Assembly (NCBI GenBank): GCA_900470965.1
Contig: UCCS01000009.1
Coordinates: forward strand, 91,001-155,000
Length of the DNA: 64,000 nt
DNA from: Hyphomicrobiales bacterium
GTDB taxonomy: Bacteria; Pseudomonadota; Alphaproteobacteria; Rhizobiales; Rhizobiaceae
Direction: 5' to 3'
Position numbers and translations under genes: made by a program. Positions 8,584 through 17,608 of this stretch are shown here, piece after piece (within the stretch, counting starts at the first letter, position 1; every line of letters begins with the position of its first letter). The notes beneath the pieces were generated by a model. That model was not told the DNA's origin and searched no databases. It saw only the letters and a list, made by a program, of their open reading frames with translations.

Positions 8584-9502
8584 TATTGCCGCAGGCGAGA
8601 TCCGATCGGTCGCACCATCCGTCAGGCATGAGCGACGCGAGGCACAGACGGCCTGGCTGCTGACGCTACCAGCGATTATCCTGATCGTCCTCTTCGTGCT
8701 GCTGCCGATCGTCGCCGTCGTCTTCCTCGGCTTTACCGATTTCGAACTCGGCGTCGGCAAGTTCCGTTTCGTCGGCTTCGATAACTATGCCGAGCTCTTT
8801 GCCGACCGCACCTTCCGCAAGTCGCTATGGAACACCACGGTCTATACGGCGATCGTGGCACCCGTCTCGATCCTGCTCGGCCTTGGTGTGGCCATGCTGA
8901 TCGAGAGCGAGGGCTGGGGAAAGAGCTTCTTCCGCACTGCCTATTTCCTCCCCGTCGTCTCGCTGATCGTCGCCATGGCGACCGTCTGGCAATATCTCTT
9001 CCATCCGACGATCGGTCCGCTCAATGCGCTCATCGGTCTCGTCGGCCTGCCGAAACCAAACTGGCTCGGCTCCTCGGCAACAGCACTTTACAGCCTCTCC
9101 ATCATCGGTGTGTGGCAGACGGTCGGCTTCAACATGGTGCTGTTCCTCGCCGGGCTGACGGCGATCCCGCGAGAACTCTATGCCGCCGCCGAAATCGATG
9201 GCGCCAAATCCTCGCTCGACCGCTTTTTCCTCGTCACCTGGCCGATGCTCGGGCCGACGGCGCTTTTTGTGACCACGATCAGCATCATCAACGCCGTGAA
9301 GACCTTCGAGACGGTCAAGACGCTGACGGATGGCGGCCCCAATCACGCCTCCGAAGTCCTGCTTTTCACCATCTATCAGGAGGGATTCGTCTACATGAAG
9401 GTTGGCTATGCCTCGGCCATGACCGTGGTCTTCCTCGCCATCCTCGTGGTTATGATGTTCCTGCAATACCGCTTCCTCGACCGGCGGGTGCACTATTCAT
9501 GA
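8576..9502 (+). CDS. ABC transporter permease, UgpA type
   Basis: A 308-residue CUT1 permease with six membrane segments. The cytoplasmic EAA loop reads AAAEIDGAKSSLDRFFLVTWP and docks on the ATPase. Start at 8576 (MASIAAGE) is preceded by GGGAGAAGG inside the ATPase gene end; the longer open frame to 8402 is only ATPase overlap. The stop overlaps the next permease start (ATGA). Confidence 0.9.
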   Translation: MASIAAGEIRSVAPSVRHERREAQTAWLLTLPAIILIVLFVLLPIVAVVFLGFTDFELGVGKFRFVGFDNYAELFADRTFRKSLWNTTVYTAIVAPVSILLGLGVAMLIESEGWGKSFFRTAYFLPVVSLIVAMATVWQYLFHPTIGPLNALIGLVGLPKPNWLGSSATALYSLSIIGVWQTVGFNMVLFLAGLTAIPRELYAAAEIDGAKSSLDRFFLVTWPMLGPTALFVTTISIINAVKTFETVKTLTDGGPNHASEVLLFTIYQEGFVYMKVGYASAMTVVFLAILVVMMFLQYRFLDRRVHYS

Positions 9503-10338
9503 AGACGCGCTCCAGCTTCACTCCCGGCCGGCTCGTACGTCTGGCACTGCTCATACTCGGCGCGGTCATCTTCCTCGCGCCCTACATCTTCATGATATCG
9601 GCCGCCGGCAAGTCGCAGGACGACATCTTCACAGCCGCGCTTTCGCTGATCCCGACGCAGTTTTACTACGTGCAGAATTTTACCAAGGCGCTCGACAAGG
9701 TAGCGATGGGCACGCTCTTGTGGAACGGCGTAGTGGTCTGCGCGCTGATCTTCGTCTTCCAGGTGCTGGTCGCGATCCCCTGCGCCTATGCCATGGCGAA
9801 GCTGAAGTTCCGTGCCGGCCGCATGATGATGGTGCTCGTGCTGCTCGGCCTCTTGGTGCCGATCCATGCGACGGCGCTGCCGCTCTACGTCGCCTTCGAC
9901 AGCCTGTCGCTGCTCAACGGCTATACGGCGCTGGTCGCTCCCTTCACCATCTCTGTCTTTGCGATCTTCCTGTTCCTGCAGTTCTTCCGCGCCATGCCGG
10001 ACGACCTGATCCATGCTGCGCGTCTCGACGGCATGTCCGAGCTCGGCATCGTCTCACGCGTCATCGTGCCGAATGCCTGGCCGGCGGTCACGGCTTTCGC
10101 GATCTTTTCGGTCGTCGCCCATTGGAACGACCTCTACTGGCCGCTGATCGTCATCAGCAAGCCGGGTTACGCCACCCCGCCGCTCGGCCTGATGAACTTC
10201 CGCGCCGCGGAAGCCGGCGACGACTACGGCGCCCTGATGGCAGCTACCATCATCATCACCATTCCCCTCGTTGCAGCTTTTCTCTTCGCGCAGAAACGTT
10301 TCGTCGAGGGCATCACCATGACCGGTCTCAAAGGCTGA
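9499..10338 (+). CDS. ABC transporter permease, UgpE type
   Basis: A 279-residue partner permease with six membrane segments starting APYIFMISAAGK. The EAA loop is AARLDGMSELGIVSRVIVP, followed by a last hydrophobic pair near the C terminus and the usual short tail (KRFVEGITMTGLKG), a very common UgpE/MalG ending. It begins with an ATGA overlap and ends 25 bp before the binding protein gene. Confidence 0.9.
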   Translation: MKTRSSFTPGRLVRLALLILGAVIFLAPYIFMISAAGKSQDDIFTAALSLIPTQFYYVQNFTKALDKVAMGTLLWNGVVVCALIFVFQVLVAIPCAYAMAKLKFRAGRMMMVLVLLGLLVPIHATALPLYVAFDSLSLLNGYTALVAPFTISVFAIFLFLQFFRAMPDDLIHAARLDGMSELGIVSRVIVPNAWPAVTAFAIFSVVAHWNDLYWPLIVISKPGYATPPLGLMNFRAAEAGDDYGALMAATIIITIPLVAAFLFAQKRFVEGITMTGLKG

Positions 10339-10363
10339 CCGGCTGAACCCAGGAGAACGAGCG

Positions 10364-11629
10364 ATGAAGCATTTCACCCAGTTCCTCGCAGCAGCGGCTC
10401 TGTCCGTGGCGGCGGCACTGCCGGCCCACGCCGAAACGACGCTGACGATCCATTACCCGATGCCGGGCTTCTTCAAAGACGTGATGGACACGATCTCGAA
10501 GAAGTTCATGGAAGAAAACCCTGATATCAAGATCCAGTTCGCCGCTCCCTCGGCGACCTATGAAGATGGTATCCAGCTGATCCTGCGCCAGGCCGGCACG
10601 TCTGAAATGCCCGACATCACGTTCATCGGCCTCAACCGCCTGCGCATGCTGAACGAGCGCAATGTCGCCATCGACATGACGCCGCTCGTTCAGAAGGAAG
10701 GTAACATGGCCGAGAAGGGCTTCTCGGACACGATCCTGAACCTCGCCCAGGTCAACGGCAAGCAGGTGGGCCTTGCCTTCGCCACCTCCAACCCGATCAT
10801 GTATTACAATGCCGATCTCGTGAAGGCAGCCGGCGGCAATCCCGACACCCCGCCGAAGACCTGGGACGAAGTCATCACGCTCGCCGGCAAGATCAAGGCG
10901 CTCGGTAACGGCGTCGACGGCATGGACTTCCGCTGGCAGGGCGACGATTGGATGTTCTCCGCCCTGCTCTTCGGTGCCGGCGGCAAGATGCTGAGCGATG
11001 ACGAGCAGAAGGTGGCCTTCAACGGTCCGGAAGGCCAGAAAGCCGTCGAACTGATCAGCCGCTTCGTCAAGGAAGGCGGCATGCCGGTCTTCACCAAGGC
11101 AGCCGGCGAACAGGCCTTCGCAGCCGGCAAGGTCGGCTTCGAATTCCAGACGACCGGCGCACTCGTCAACACGATCAAGAATGTCGGCACCAAGTTCGAT
11201 CTGCGTACCGCCCAGATCCCGCTGATCGATCCGGACAAGGGCCATCTGCCGACCGGCGGCAACGCCGTCGTCATCCTCGCCAAGGATGCCGCCAAGCAGG
11301 ATGCCGCCTGGAAGTTCGCCAAGTTCGCAGCCGGCCCCTATGGCGCCTCCGTCGTCGTTCCCGGCACCGGTTATGTACCGAACAACGAGCTTGCCGCCAA
11401 GTCCGCCGAATATCTCGGCGACTTCTACAAGAAGAACCCGCTCTTCCAGGCAGGCCTCAGCCAGATGCCGCGCATGATCCCGTGGTACGCCTTCCCCGGC
11501 ACCAATGGCGTCAAGGTCACCCAGACGATCGTCGACAACCTGTCGCGCATCGTCGATGGCTCGGCCGAGCCGAAGGAAGCTCTCGACGACGCAGCCTCCG
11601 ACGTCGAAGGCATGCTGCCGCGCAGCTAA
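10364..11629 (+). CDS. Extracellular solute-binding protein, UgpB-like
   Basis: A 421-residue family-1 binding protein. Residues 1-24 are a Sec signal (ending AHA). The mature protein has the UgpB-like opening LTIHYPMPGFFKDVMDTISK, central DITFIGLNRLRML and the late PGTGYVPNNEL block typical of glycerol-3-phosphate binders. AGGAGAACGAGCG precedes ATG. It is last in the operon phosphodiesterase-ATPase-permease-permease-binding protein and is followed by a strong terminator. Substrate is inferred: phosphorylated glycerol compounds fit best, but sugars are possible. Confidence 0.85.
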   Translation: MKHFTQFLAAAALSVAAALPAHAETTLTIHYPMPGFFKDVMDTISKKFMEENPDIKIQFAAPSATYEDGIQLILRQAGTSEMPDITFIGLNRLRMLNERNVAIDMTPLVQKEGNMAEKGFSDTILNLAQVNGKQVGLAFATSNPIMYYNADLVKAAGGNPDTPPKTWDEVITLAGKIKALGNGVDGMDFRWQGDDWMFSALLFGAGGKMLSDDEQKVAFNGPEGQKAVELISRFVKEGGMPVFTKAAGEQAFAAGKVGFEFQTTGALVNTIKNVGTKFDLRTAQIPLIDPDKGHLPTGGNAVVILAKDAAKQDAAWKFAKFAAGPYGASVVVPGTGYVPNNELAAKSAEYLGDFYKKNPLFQAGLSQMPRMIPWYAFPGTNGVKVTQTIVDNLSRIVDGSAEPKEALDDAASDVEGMLPRS

Positions 11630-11650
11630 ATCTCGCCGTTAAGTCGCGGC

Positions 11651-12691
11651 TCAAGCCGCCCGCGGTCTCGATCCGGAACCGCCGCATCCACGGGGTGCGG
11701 CGGTTTCTTCGTTTTGGAGGTTTCGCACCGTGCCGCCTGGGCGCAAGGCATGCGACAATTCCAGGTGTCTCAATGGCGCATCATTCTCGACGATATCGAG
11801 CAGCAACGACGCTGCCGTCGCGCCCATGCTGAGATCGGGCATTTCGATCGAGGTCAGCGTCGGATTGATGAGCTTGCCGATGGCGATGCCGTCGAAGCCG
11901 GCGACCGAGATATCGTCGGGAACACGCAAGCCCTCGCGATGGATGGCGCCGATGACGCCAAGCGCGATCAGATCGTTCGAGCCGATGATGGCGGTCGGGG
12001 CAAATGTCCGCAAGGCCTGGCCGAGATCCATTTGGTCGTAGCCGATGACGAAGGGCACCTCTAGCGCTTCGAGCGGGGCCACGCCCGCTGCCTCCATCGT
12101 CTGCAGATAGCCGCGGTAGCGCAAAAGCGCACGGTCTGAACCCCTGAAGCTGCCCGAGACATAGAGGATGCGCCGGTGGCCCATGGATAAGAGATGTTCG
12201 GTCAGCCGGCAGCCAGCCGCATAATTGTTGACGGTGACGGCAGCAGGATATCGGGCCGTTGGAGAGCTGCCAAGCAGTACTGTCGGCGGCAGGTCCTGCG
12301 CCAATGCCGGGCTTGTCTCACCATTGCAGACCGTCAGGATCAGCCCGGTCGGCCGCTCACCGAGAAGCCCTGCCACGGCATTGGCCTCCTGATCGGGATC
12401 GTAATTCGACTGGGCGATGAGAACGCTGTGGCCGGCAATCAGCATGCGGTTCTGGATGCCCGAGAGGGACGAAGCGAAAACCGGATTGGTCACGCTTGGC
12501 ACCAGCACGCCGATAACGGGCCGGCGGCCGCTGCGGGCAGACGGTGCGGCCGCACGATAGCCGACTTCGGCTGCAGCACGGCGCACGCGAAGTGTCGCCG
12601 CCTGGCTGACGGGACCGCTGAGGTTCAGCACGCGGCTTGCCGTTGCCATCGAACATCCGGCCCTCAGCGCAACCTGTTTCAACGTCGTCAT
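11651..12691 (-). CDS. LacI-family transcriptional regulator
   Basis: A 346-residue repressor. The N-terminal helix-turn-helix and hinge are clear (TLKQVALRAGCSMATASRVLNLSGPVS), followed by the sugar-binding-like core (IGVLVPSVTNPVFASSLSGI, DDISVAGFDGI). It is convergent with the ABC importer operon and is the likely regulator of that operon. The last 25 residues (after LRPGGTVRNL) overlap the terminator and look poorly constrained. Confidence 0.85.
   Translation of the reverse strand: MTTLKQVALRAGCSMATASRVLNLSGPVSQAATLRVRRAAAEVGYRAAAPSARSGRRPVIGVLVPSVTNPVFASSLSGIQNRMLIAGHSVLIAQSNYDPDQEANAVAGLLGERPTGLILTVCNGETSPALAQDLPPTVLLGSSPTARYPAAVTVNNYAAGCRLTEHLLSMGHRRILYVSGSFRGSDRALLRYRGYLQTMEAAGVAPLEALEVPFVIGYDQMDLGQALRTFAPTAIIGSNDLIALGVIGAIHREGLRVPDDISVAGFDGIAIGKLINPTLTSIEMPDLSMGATAASLLLDIVENDAPLRHLELSHALRPGGTVRNLQNEETAAPRGCGGSGSRPRAA
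11677..11714 (+). terminator. Intrinsic terminator of the ABC operon
   Basis: A perfect 10-bp stem (AACCGCCGCA / TGCGGCGGTT) with a 9-nt loop is followed by a T-rich stretch. It lies inside the 3' end of the convergent lacI gene, so both convergent units may use it. Confidence 0.8.
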
Positions 12692-12768
12692 CGCCGCTCC
12701 GTCTCCGTCGAGGTTTGGCAGGCTCTTACGGGCGGATTGTCATGAAATGATGACGGCAAAGACCGTTC

Positions 12769-13695
12769 TCAGCCGCGTTTGGGCTGACGGCCGAGGATCT
12801 GGCGCACGCCATCCTTGGTGAAGGGCTGCGCCAGTTGGCTGACGAAGCCGGGGGCGATCTGGCCCTTGATGCCAATATCGGTCGAGGATGGGCGGTCGGG
12901 ATTGAAATAGGTGCCGAACAGCTGGTCGAACAGCACGACATTCTCACCGTAATTGGTATTACCTTCGCGCAGATCCTTCGAATGGTGCCAGCGGTGAAGT
13001 CGGGGCGTCGAGAAGACGAAATCGACAAAGCCCGTCCGCATGTCGACGTTGCAATGGGTCAGAATGCCGATGAAGGCCGTGACGGCGCCGAGCCACCAGA
13101 AGACCGGCAGCGGGGCGCCGAGCAGGTAGAGCGGGATCTGGCTCAACGCTATCTTGAACAGGGAATCGATGACGTGGAAACGGCCGGTATTGATGACCCA
13201 GAGGCGGGTGACGCTGTGGTGCAGCGCATGGAAGCGCCAGAAGAACAGCCGTTCATGGGCGATGCGGTGCGCCCAGTAGAGGCCGAACTCGGCGATGATG
13301 ACGGCGAGGGCCGCCTGGAAGATCATCGGCCAGGATGAGGGCCAGAGACTGAACTGCATGGCGGCGAGCGGCTGCAGCAGGCCGGCGGCGAGCATCGGAA
13401 AGATCGCTGCCGAGAGTGCTGCCAGCTGCACCAGGCCCTTGGTCAGGACCGTGTGGGCGATATCGTTGGCCGTTTCACCATCCGCCTCGAGCCAGCGCTG
13501 CTCATAGGGAATGGTGCGTTCGAGCAGGAAGAGAAGCAGGACCTCGCCCGCATAAACGGCCGAAAAAGCGACCATCGGCCGATCGCCGGCGAAGGCGAAA
13601 TGGGCGCCCGTCAGGCCGGAGAAAAACACCAGTGGCCAAGACAGATAGGCAAGAATGTACCTTGCGGCTGCGGCAGCTTTCGACGTCAATGTCAT
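12769..13695 (-). CDS. Sterol desaturase / fatty acid hydroxylase family membrane protein
   Basis: A 308-residue integral membrane di-iron oxygenase. The histidine boxes are HRIAHE, HALHHS and HRWHHS, plus a HCNVD segment, in the order of the family. Four or five membrane segments flank them. Such proteins hydroxylate or desaturate acyl chains or sterol-like lipids; in rhizobia they often act on ornithine lipids or lipid A acyl groups, but the substrate here is not known. Start at 13695 has GAGGGGAC upstream. It stands alone, so no operon partner helps. Confidence 0.8.
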   Translation of the reverse strand: MTLTSKAAAAARYILAYLSWPLVFFSGLTGAHFAFAGDRPMVAFSAVYAGEVLLLFLLERTIPYEQRWLEADGETANDIAHTVLTKGLVQLAALSAAIFPMLAAGLLQPLAAMQFSLWPSSWPMIFQAALAVIIAEFGLYWAHRIAHERLFFWRFHALHHSVTRLWVINTGRFHVIDSLFKIALSQIPLYLLGAPLPVFWWLGAVTAFIGILTHCNVDMRTGFVDFVFSTPRLHRWHHSKDLREGNTNYGENVVLFDQLFGTYFNPDRPSSTDIGIKGQIAPGFVSQLAQPFTKDGVRQILGRQPKRG

Positions 13696-14107
13696 GTCCC
13701 CTCAGGAGCTCGCCGGCCTCAAGCGCGTTACCCAATTCCTCCCTTGATCGCGCGCCGCCCTCGCTGCACGGATCGGTCCGGTAACGCCTCGGCCCGGTGT
13801 TCCCGCCACTCATGCCATTGATCGCGGCGGAATGCACGCCCGAGTTCTGCATGGCTGCGTGGAAGATCCGGCAGAGCTCAACAAATCTGGATGTTCGGCA
13901 ATCGCATCAGTCGTCACCAGATTAGCAGTATTTTTTGCAGCCTTGTCGCTCCGAGTGCGAACATAGACTTCCAAGGCTTGCGCTACGTCAATTTGAGGTG
14001 GGGGATCAACCGATTGCCAAATTGATTGATTAATCTTTGATTAACCATCGCTCCCTAGCCTTCAGGAGACGCAGCAACACTCTCCCGTAACTTTGTAGGA
14101 GGCCAAA
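13696..14107. other. Intergenic region, no gene seen
   Basis: No convincing coding frame. The last 90 bases are AT-rich with two copies of TTGATTAA-like sequence (around 14022-14045), probably the promoter of the downstream small gene. Confidence 0.5.
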
Positions 14108-14380
14108 ATGTCGCTCGTAACCGTGCCCGGCAAGATCCGCCTTTGTGGCACTCATGCTCTTCTCGTCATGGCGGAAGGCAGCCTGCATCAGGCCGTATGC
14201 ATCGCGGGCGATGCTCTTCCTTCCTCTACCGGTGATATGATCCAGGGGCTCATGGAGAGGCTAAACCTCTTCGAGGGTATTGCTGACCGCAAGTTCATGG
14301 ACGGTGAACTGGCCTATGACGGACGGGGCTGGATTACTTCATCGGACATCGACCCCCTGCCCCCGCAAAACCGGCTTTGA
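14108..14380 (+). CDS. Small hypothetical protein
   Basis: A 90-residue protein with an excellent ribosome site (TAGGAGG, 7 nt before ATG). It has no signal peptide or membrane segment. It opens with VPGKIRLCGTHALLVMAEG, which looks like a beta-rich start, and ends rich in Pro. I do not recognise a family. The strong ribosome site and AT-rich promoter region support a real gene; function unknown. Confidence 0.6.
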   Translation: MSLVTVPGKIRLCGTHALLVMAEGSLHQAVCIAGDALPSSTGDMIQGLMERLNLFEGIADRKFMDGELAYDGRGWITSSDIDPLPPQNRL

Positions 14381-14550
14381 TAACCGCCCGGGGCGCAAAG
14401 AATGCTGATGGCGTGCAATCCTATCAGCGCTGGCTTGCTCATTCGATCAGATTGCCGTCCAGCCAAATCTTTGCGGATTAACCCATTAATTAGCAATCAC
14501 TTGCGTTAGCGGCCGATGATGTTAGCCTCATCGCATCGATGAGGTTGCGT

Positions 14551-14808
14551 ATGACTATTGAAGAGCTGATCGATTTGCAGGAAGCGGGTTCACGAGCTCG
14601 AGTGCTCGGATTGAAGGCGCACGAGAACCCGTATCTAGAAGCTCACAGGATACCCATTGGTGACACCAGCGCCCTCGGCGATTGGCTTGCGCGACATGAC
14701 GCGTGGAAATTCGGTTGGGAAGCAGAACACGCCAGCCGTGAAGGGCGGATTGCCACTCATGTCAAGGAACTGATTTCGTTTTCCAAACGGCCTGCGCTCG
14801 GCGCGTAA
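14551..14808 (+). CDS. Small protein, RMF/CrpP-like
   Basis: An 85-residue protein. I start at 14551 because GAGG stands 6 nt upstream; ATG at 14539 is also open. The pattern ARVLGLKAHENPYLE ... DWLARHDAWKFGWEAE resembles the ribosome modulation factor / CrpP fold (a G-x-x-A then NPY, later a W-x-x-GW motif). Such proteins bind ribosomes in stationary phase or are uncharacterised. The match is by pattern only. Confidence 0.5.
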   Translation: MTIEELIDLQEAGSRARVLGLKAHENPYLEAHRIPIGDTSALGDWLARHDAWKFGWEAEHASREGRIATHVKELISFSKRPALGA

Positions 14809-15117
14809 TAGTATTGCGGGTCGTGCGCCAACGACGTGTTCGCTCTCTTCTCAGCATCATAGCCGCGCAGCATCGAACTTCACTCAAGTGTTCAAAATCA
14901 TCGGTCTGAGCGTAGGTTGGCTTGATGGAAGCCTGATAGGCTGGGCGATCCGCTTGACCACGAAATCCCTGTGAGCTTGAGGGCCGGATACGCCCCCTCA
15001 GTTATAAGGGAACGAGGATTCCGCCACGCATTCGTGTCTTGAGACTGTCGCCCGCCTTTGCCAGATTGGCGGCGGCGGCTTTGCGGCTGCCAGCAATAAA
15101 ATCAAAGGGATTGGTCG
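14809..15117. other. Intergenic region, no gene seen
   Basis: I see no coding frame, RNA gene or clear terminator here; the last part presumably carries the promoter of the following hydrolase gene. Confidence 0.4.
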
Positions 15118-15855
15118 ATGAAACGCGATATTGAAATCACCACAGCTGACGGCGTTGCCAAGGCGTCACTTTTCCGCCCTGACGGCAGCGAGGACAAGGT
15201 TCTGCCCGGCATTCTCTACTATATGGATGCACTCGGACCGCGCGACGCAACCGACATCATGGGCGAGCGTCTGGCGAATGCCGGCTATATCGTGCTGCTG
15301 CCCGATCTCTTCTACCGGTTCGGCTCCTACGGCCCCTTCGACGGCACCTCCTTCGGCAACGAGACCTCGCGCGCCGAGATCATGAAGATGATCCGCGAGA
15401 CGACGCAGGAGATGACGAAGAGGGACAGCCAAGCCTTCCTTGACATGCTCGAAGCCGAAGGCGTTTCCGGTCCGGTCGGCGCCGTCGGTTATTGCATGGG
15501 CGGCGGCCGGGCGCTGACGGCAGCGGCCACTTATGCCGACAGGATCGCGGCAGCTGCAAGTTTCCACGGCGGCAATCTGGCAAGCGAGGCGCCCGACAGT
15601 CCGCATCGCCTCGCCGGCGATATCAAGGCGCGCGTCTATGTCGGCATTGCAGGCGTCGATGGCAGCTTTCCGCCCGAACAGTCCGCGCGGCTTGCCGAGG
15701 CGCTCCGCACGGGCGGCGTCGACCACATCATTGAGAACTATATCGGCATGTCGCATGGTTGGACCGTTCCCGATCGCGGCGAGACCTACAGCGAAAAAGG
15801 TTCTGAGCGGCACTGGAAGCGCCTGCTCGAACTTTTTGCAGAAACGCTGAGCTGA
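15118..15855 (+). CDS. Dienelactone hydrolase family protein
   Basis: A 245-residue alpha/beta hydrolase. The nucleophile elbow is GYCMGGGR with Cys as nucleophile, as in dienelactone hydrolase; the acid is probably the Asp in GIAGVDGSFP and the catalytic His is in GMSHGWTVPD. AGGGA precedes ATG. The family hydrolyses lactones or esters in aromatic degradation, but many members have unknown substrates. No aromatic pathway genes are nearby. Confidence 0.85.
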   Translation: MKRDIEITTADGVAKASLFRPDGSEDKVLPGILYYMDALGPRDATDIMGERLANAGYIVLLPDLFYRFGSYGPFDGTSFGNETSRAEIMKMIRETTQEMTKRDSQAFLDMLEAEGVSGPVGAVGYCMGGGRALTAAATYADRIAAAASFHGGNLASEAPDSPHRLAGDIKARVYVGIAGVDGSFPPEQSARLAEALRTGGVDHIIENYIGMSHGWTVPDRGETYSEKGSERHWKRLLELFAETLS

Positions 15856-16125
15856 GATCAGCGAATGCGACCTCGCCCGGCCTCGGCGGGGTCTGCGAAC
15901 ACTGCGACCTGCTATAACTTTGCTGACGTGATAGCTCGATCATGCCCGCCATCTGCGGTGCCCTACAGAACGGCACGCCGTTGCACTGAAGCAGGAAGGC
16001 GACATTAGCCCATTGGGCTTGCACAGCGAATTATCTCACCGCGTGGCGACAGCACGCTTGGCCATCAGTTTGCCACGATGTGCCCTACCCTCCGCAGGCG
16101 TGTGCCCCAAACGAGAATTGGATTG

Positions 16126-16479
16126 ATGATAAACTTCACGAAATCTGCCATCGGCATTCTGCTTGCCCTTGGCACTGTAGCCTCCACGTCGAGCATCGCG
16201 TCTGCGCAATATTACGAGGGTTACGACAGAGGCCCGCCGCCCCGTTTTGAACCTGACAGGGATTGGGGCAGGCCTCCCGCGCCGCCGCCCGGTTGGGGTC
16301 GTCCGCCGCGCGGTAGCTGCGATCCGCGATGGGCAGAGGACAAGGCACGTGATTTCGGCTTCCGCCGCGCTCGCGTCGTCGACGTCACGCCGCGGCGTGT
16401 GATCGTTCAGGGCTGGACACGGCGAGGTCCCGGCGAGATCAGCTTTGCCAATGTCCGCGGCTGCCCGGCGCTCCGATAG
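16126..16479 (+). CDS. Small secreted proline-rich protein
   Basis: A 117-residue protein with a Sec signal peptide (residues 1-25, ending ASA). A Pro/Gly/Arg-rich linker (GPPPRFEPDRDWGRPPAPPP) follows, and then a small domain with two Cys (GSCDPRW ... VRGCPAL) that could form a disulfide. Common in rhizobia as an uncharacterised periplasmic protein. ATG at 16126 gives the signal peptide; the longer frame to 16078 does not. A terminator-like hairpin follows. Confidence 0.65.
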   Translation: MINFTKSAIGILLALGTVASTSSIASAQYYEGYDRGPPPRFEPDRDWGRPPAPPPGWGRPPRGSCDPRWAEDKARDFGFRRARVVDVTPRRVIVQGWTRRGPGEISFANVRGCPALR

Positions 16480-16501
16480 GGGCTGGCGGCCAATATGAAA
16501 C

Positions 16502-16529
16502 GCCCTCGGCCGGTTTCCAGACCGAGGGC
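16502..16529 (+). terminator. Hairpin after the proline-rich protein gene
   Basis: Perfect 8-bp stem GCCCTCGG / CCGAGGGC with a 12-nt loop, 22 nt after the stop codon. There is no strong T-tract, so termination is probable rather than certain. Confidence 0.5.
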
Positions 16530-16706
16530 TTACGGACAAATTCTATGCCGGGCATTAGAGCTCACATCTTATAATGGCCATAACTTTGTCCCCACGTTTA
16601 TATCCAGCACGAGGCGGCGCCGATTTTCACGCTCAGACTTCTGACGAAGCCGTGAACGGACCGTCATCCGATTGAATTTCACGCTGTCCGGCCTAACATC
16701 AACTCG

Positions 16707-17495
16707 ATGAGCGGATTGCGGGCGCGCACAGCGCAAAAGCGACTGATGGCCGAAAGCTTTGATGTGCCGCCCGGCGGTGGTGCATTCGTCTTGCCACGCA
16801 TGGCTGTCGGCCTCTTCCTCACCGATCAGCCGGGCCACCGCATCGCCGTCGGATCAGACAGGCGAAAGCCCATTCCGCTTGCCGCGGGCGACGGTTGGAT
16901 CCTGCCGGCAGGTACATCCGGCATCTGCGAATATGATGCGGCCCTCTCCTATCTGAAGCTCGAACTGACCGATCCATTGCTTGTCGATGTTGGCTTCGAC
17001 CGGGCACAGGATGTGGGCCCGGTTGTCGGCCGCATCGATCCGCTGCTCGCAGAGTTGGCGCGCCAGGCGGTCTCGACAGCCGCGGAACCGGCATCGCTCT
17101 ATCGCGAGACGATGGAGCTCGCGCTTGCCGCCCATCTTGCGCATCTGCTGTCGCCGCGCACGGATGGGGCGGCAACGATCGATGACCGGCGCCTGAAGCG
17201 CGCCGTCAGCTATATCCATGACAATATCGCCGAAGATCTGTCGCTGGACGAGATCGCTTCTGAGGCCGCGATCAGCCGCTTTCATTTCGTGCGCGCTTTT
17301 CGCAAGGCTGTCGGCATATCGCCTTACCAATATGTCATCCACGAGCGGATGGAGCGTGCAAAGATCCTGCTGAAGACGACGCGGCTACCAGTCGCGGTGG
17401 TTGCAGCCCGCGTTGGATACGACGACGTCTCCCGCTTCGGCCGGCATTTCCGGCGCCATGTCGGCATCACACCAGCCGCCTTCCGCATGGACTGA
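16707..17495 (+). CDS. AraC-family transcriptional regulator
   Basis: A 262-residue regulator with an N-terminal cupin-like sensor domain (residues 1-150) and a C-terminal double helix-turn-helix (SLDEIASEAAISRFHFVRAF and AVVAARVGYDDVSRFGRHFR, then VGITPAAFR). It stands upstream of and co-directional with two hydrolase/SnoaL genes and may control them (inference). No ribosome site is strong at 16707; ATG at 16746 is a possible alternative. Confidence 0.85.
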   Translation: MSGLRARTAQKRLMAESFDVPPGGGAFVLPRMAVGLFLTDQPGHRIAVGSDRRKPIPLAAGDGWILPAGTSGICEYDAALSYLKLELTDPLLVDVGFDRAQDVGPVVGRIDPLLAELARQAVSTAAEPASLYRETMELALAAHLAHLLSPRTDGAATIDDRRLKRAVSYIHDNIAEDLSLDEIASEAAISRFHFVRAFRKAVGISPYQYVIHERMERAKILLKTTRLPVAVVAARVGYDDVSRFGRHFRRHVGITPAAFRMD

Positions 17496-17608
17496 CAGCC
17501 ACAAAGCGCAAGAAATACCCACCCATCGCCAAGAATGGCTCCAGCTGCCAGCGCTCATCCCTGCCAAATTCCCTTCGACCGCAATGAGGAGCGGATGGAG
17601 GATTTGCG

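Noticed and set aside
13990..14050. TTGATTAA repeats as an attachment site
   Set aside because: Copies are imperfect and adjacent, with no integrase nearby; more likely AT-rich promoter DNA.
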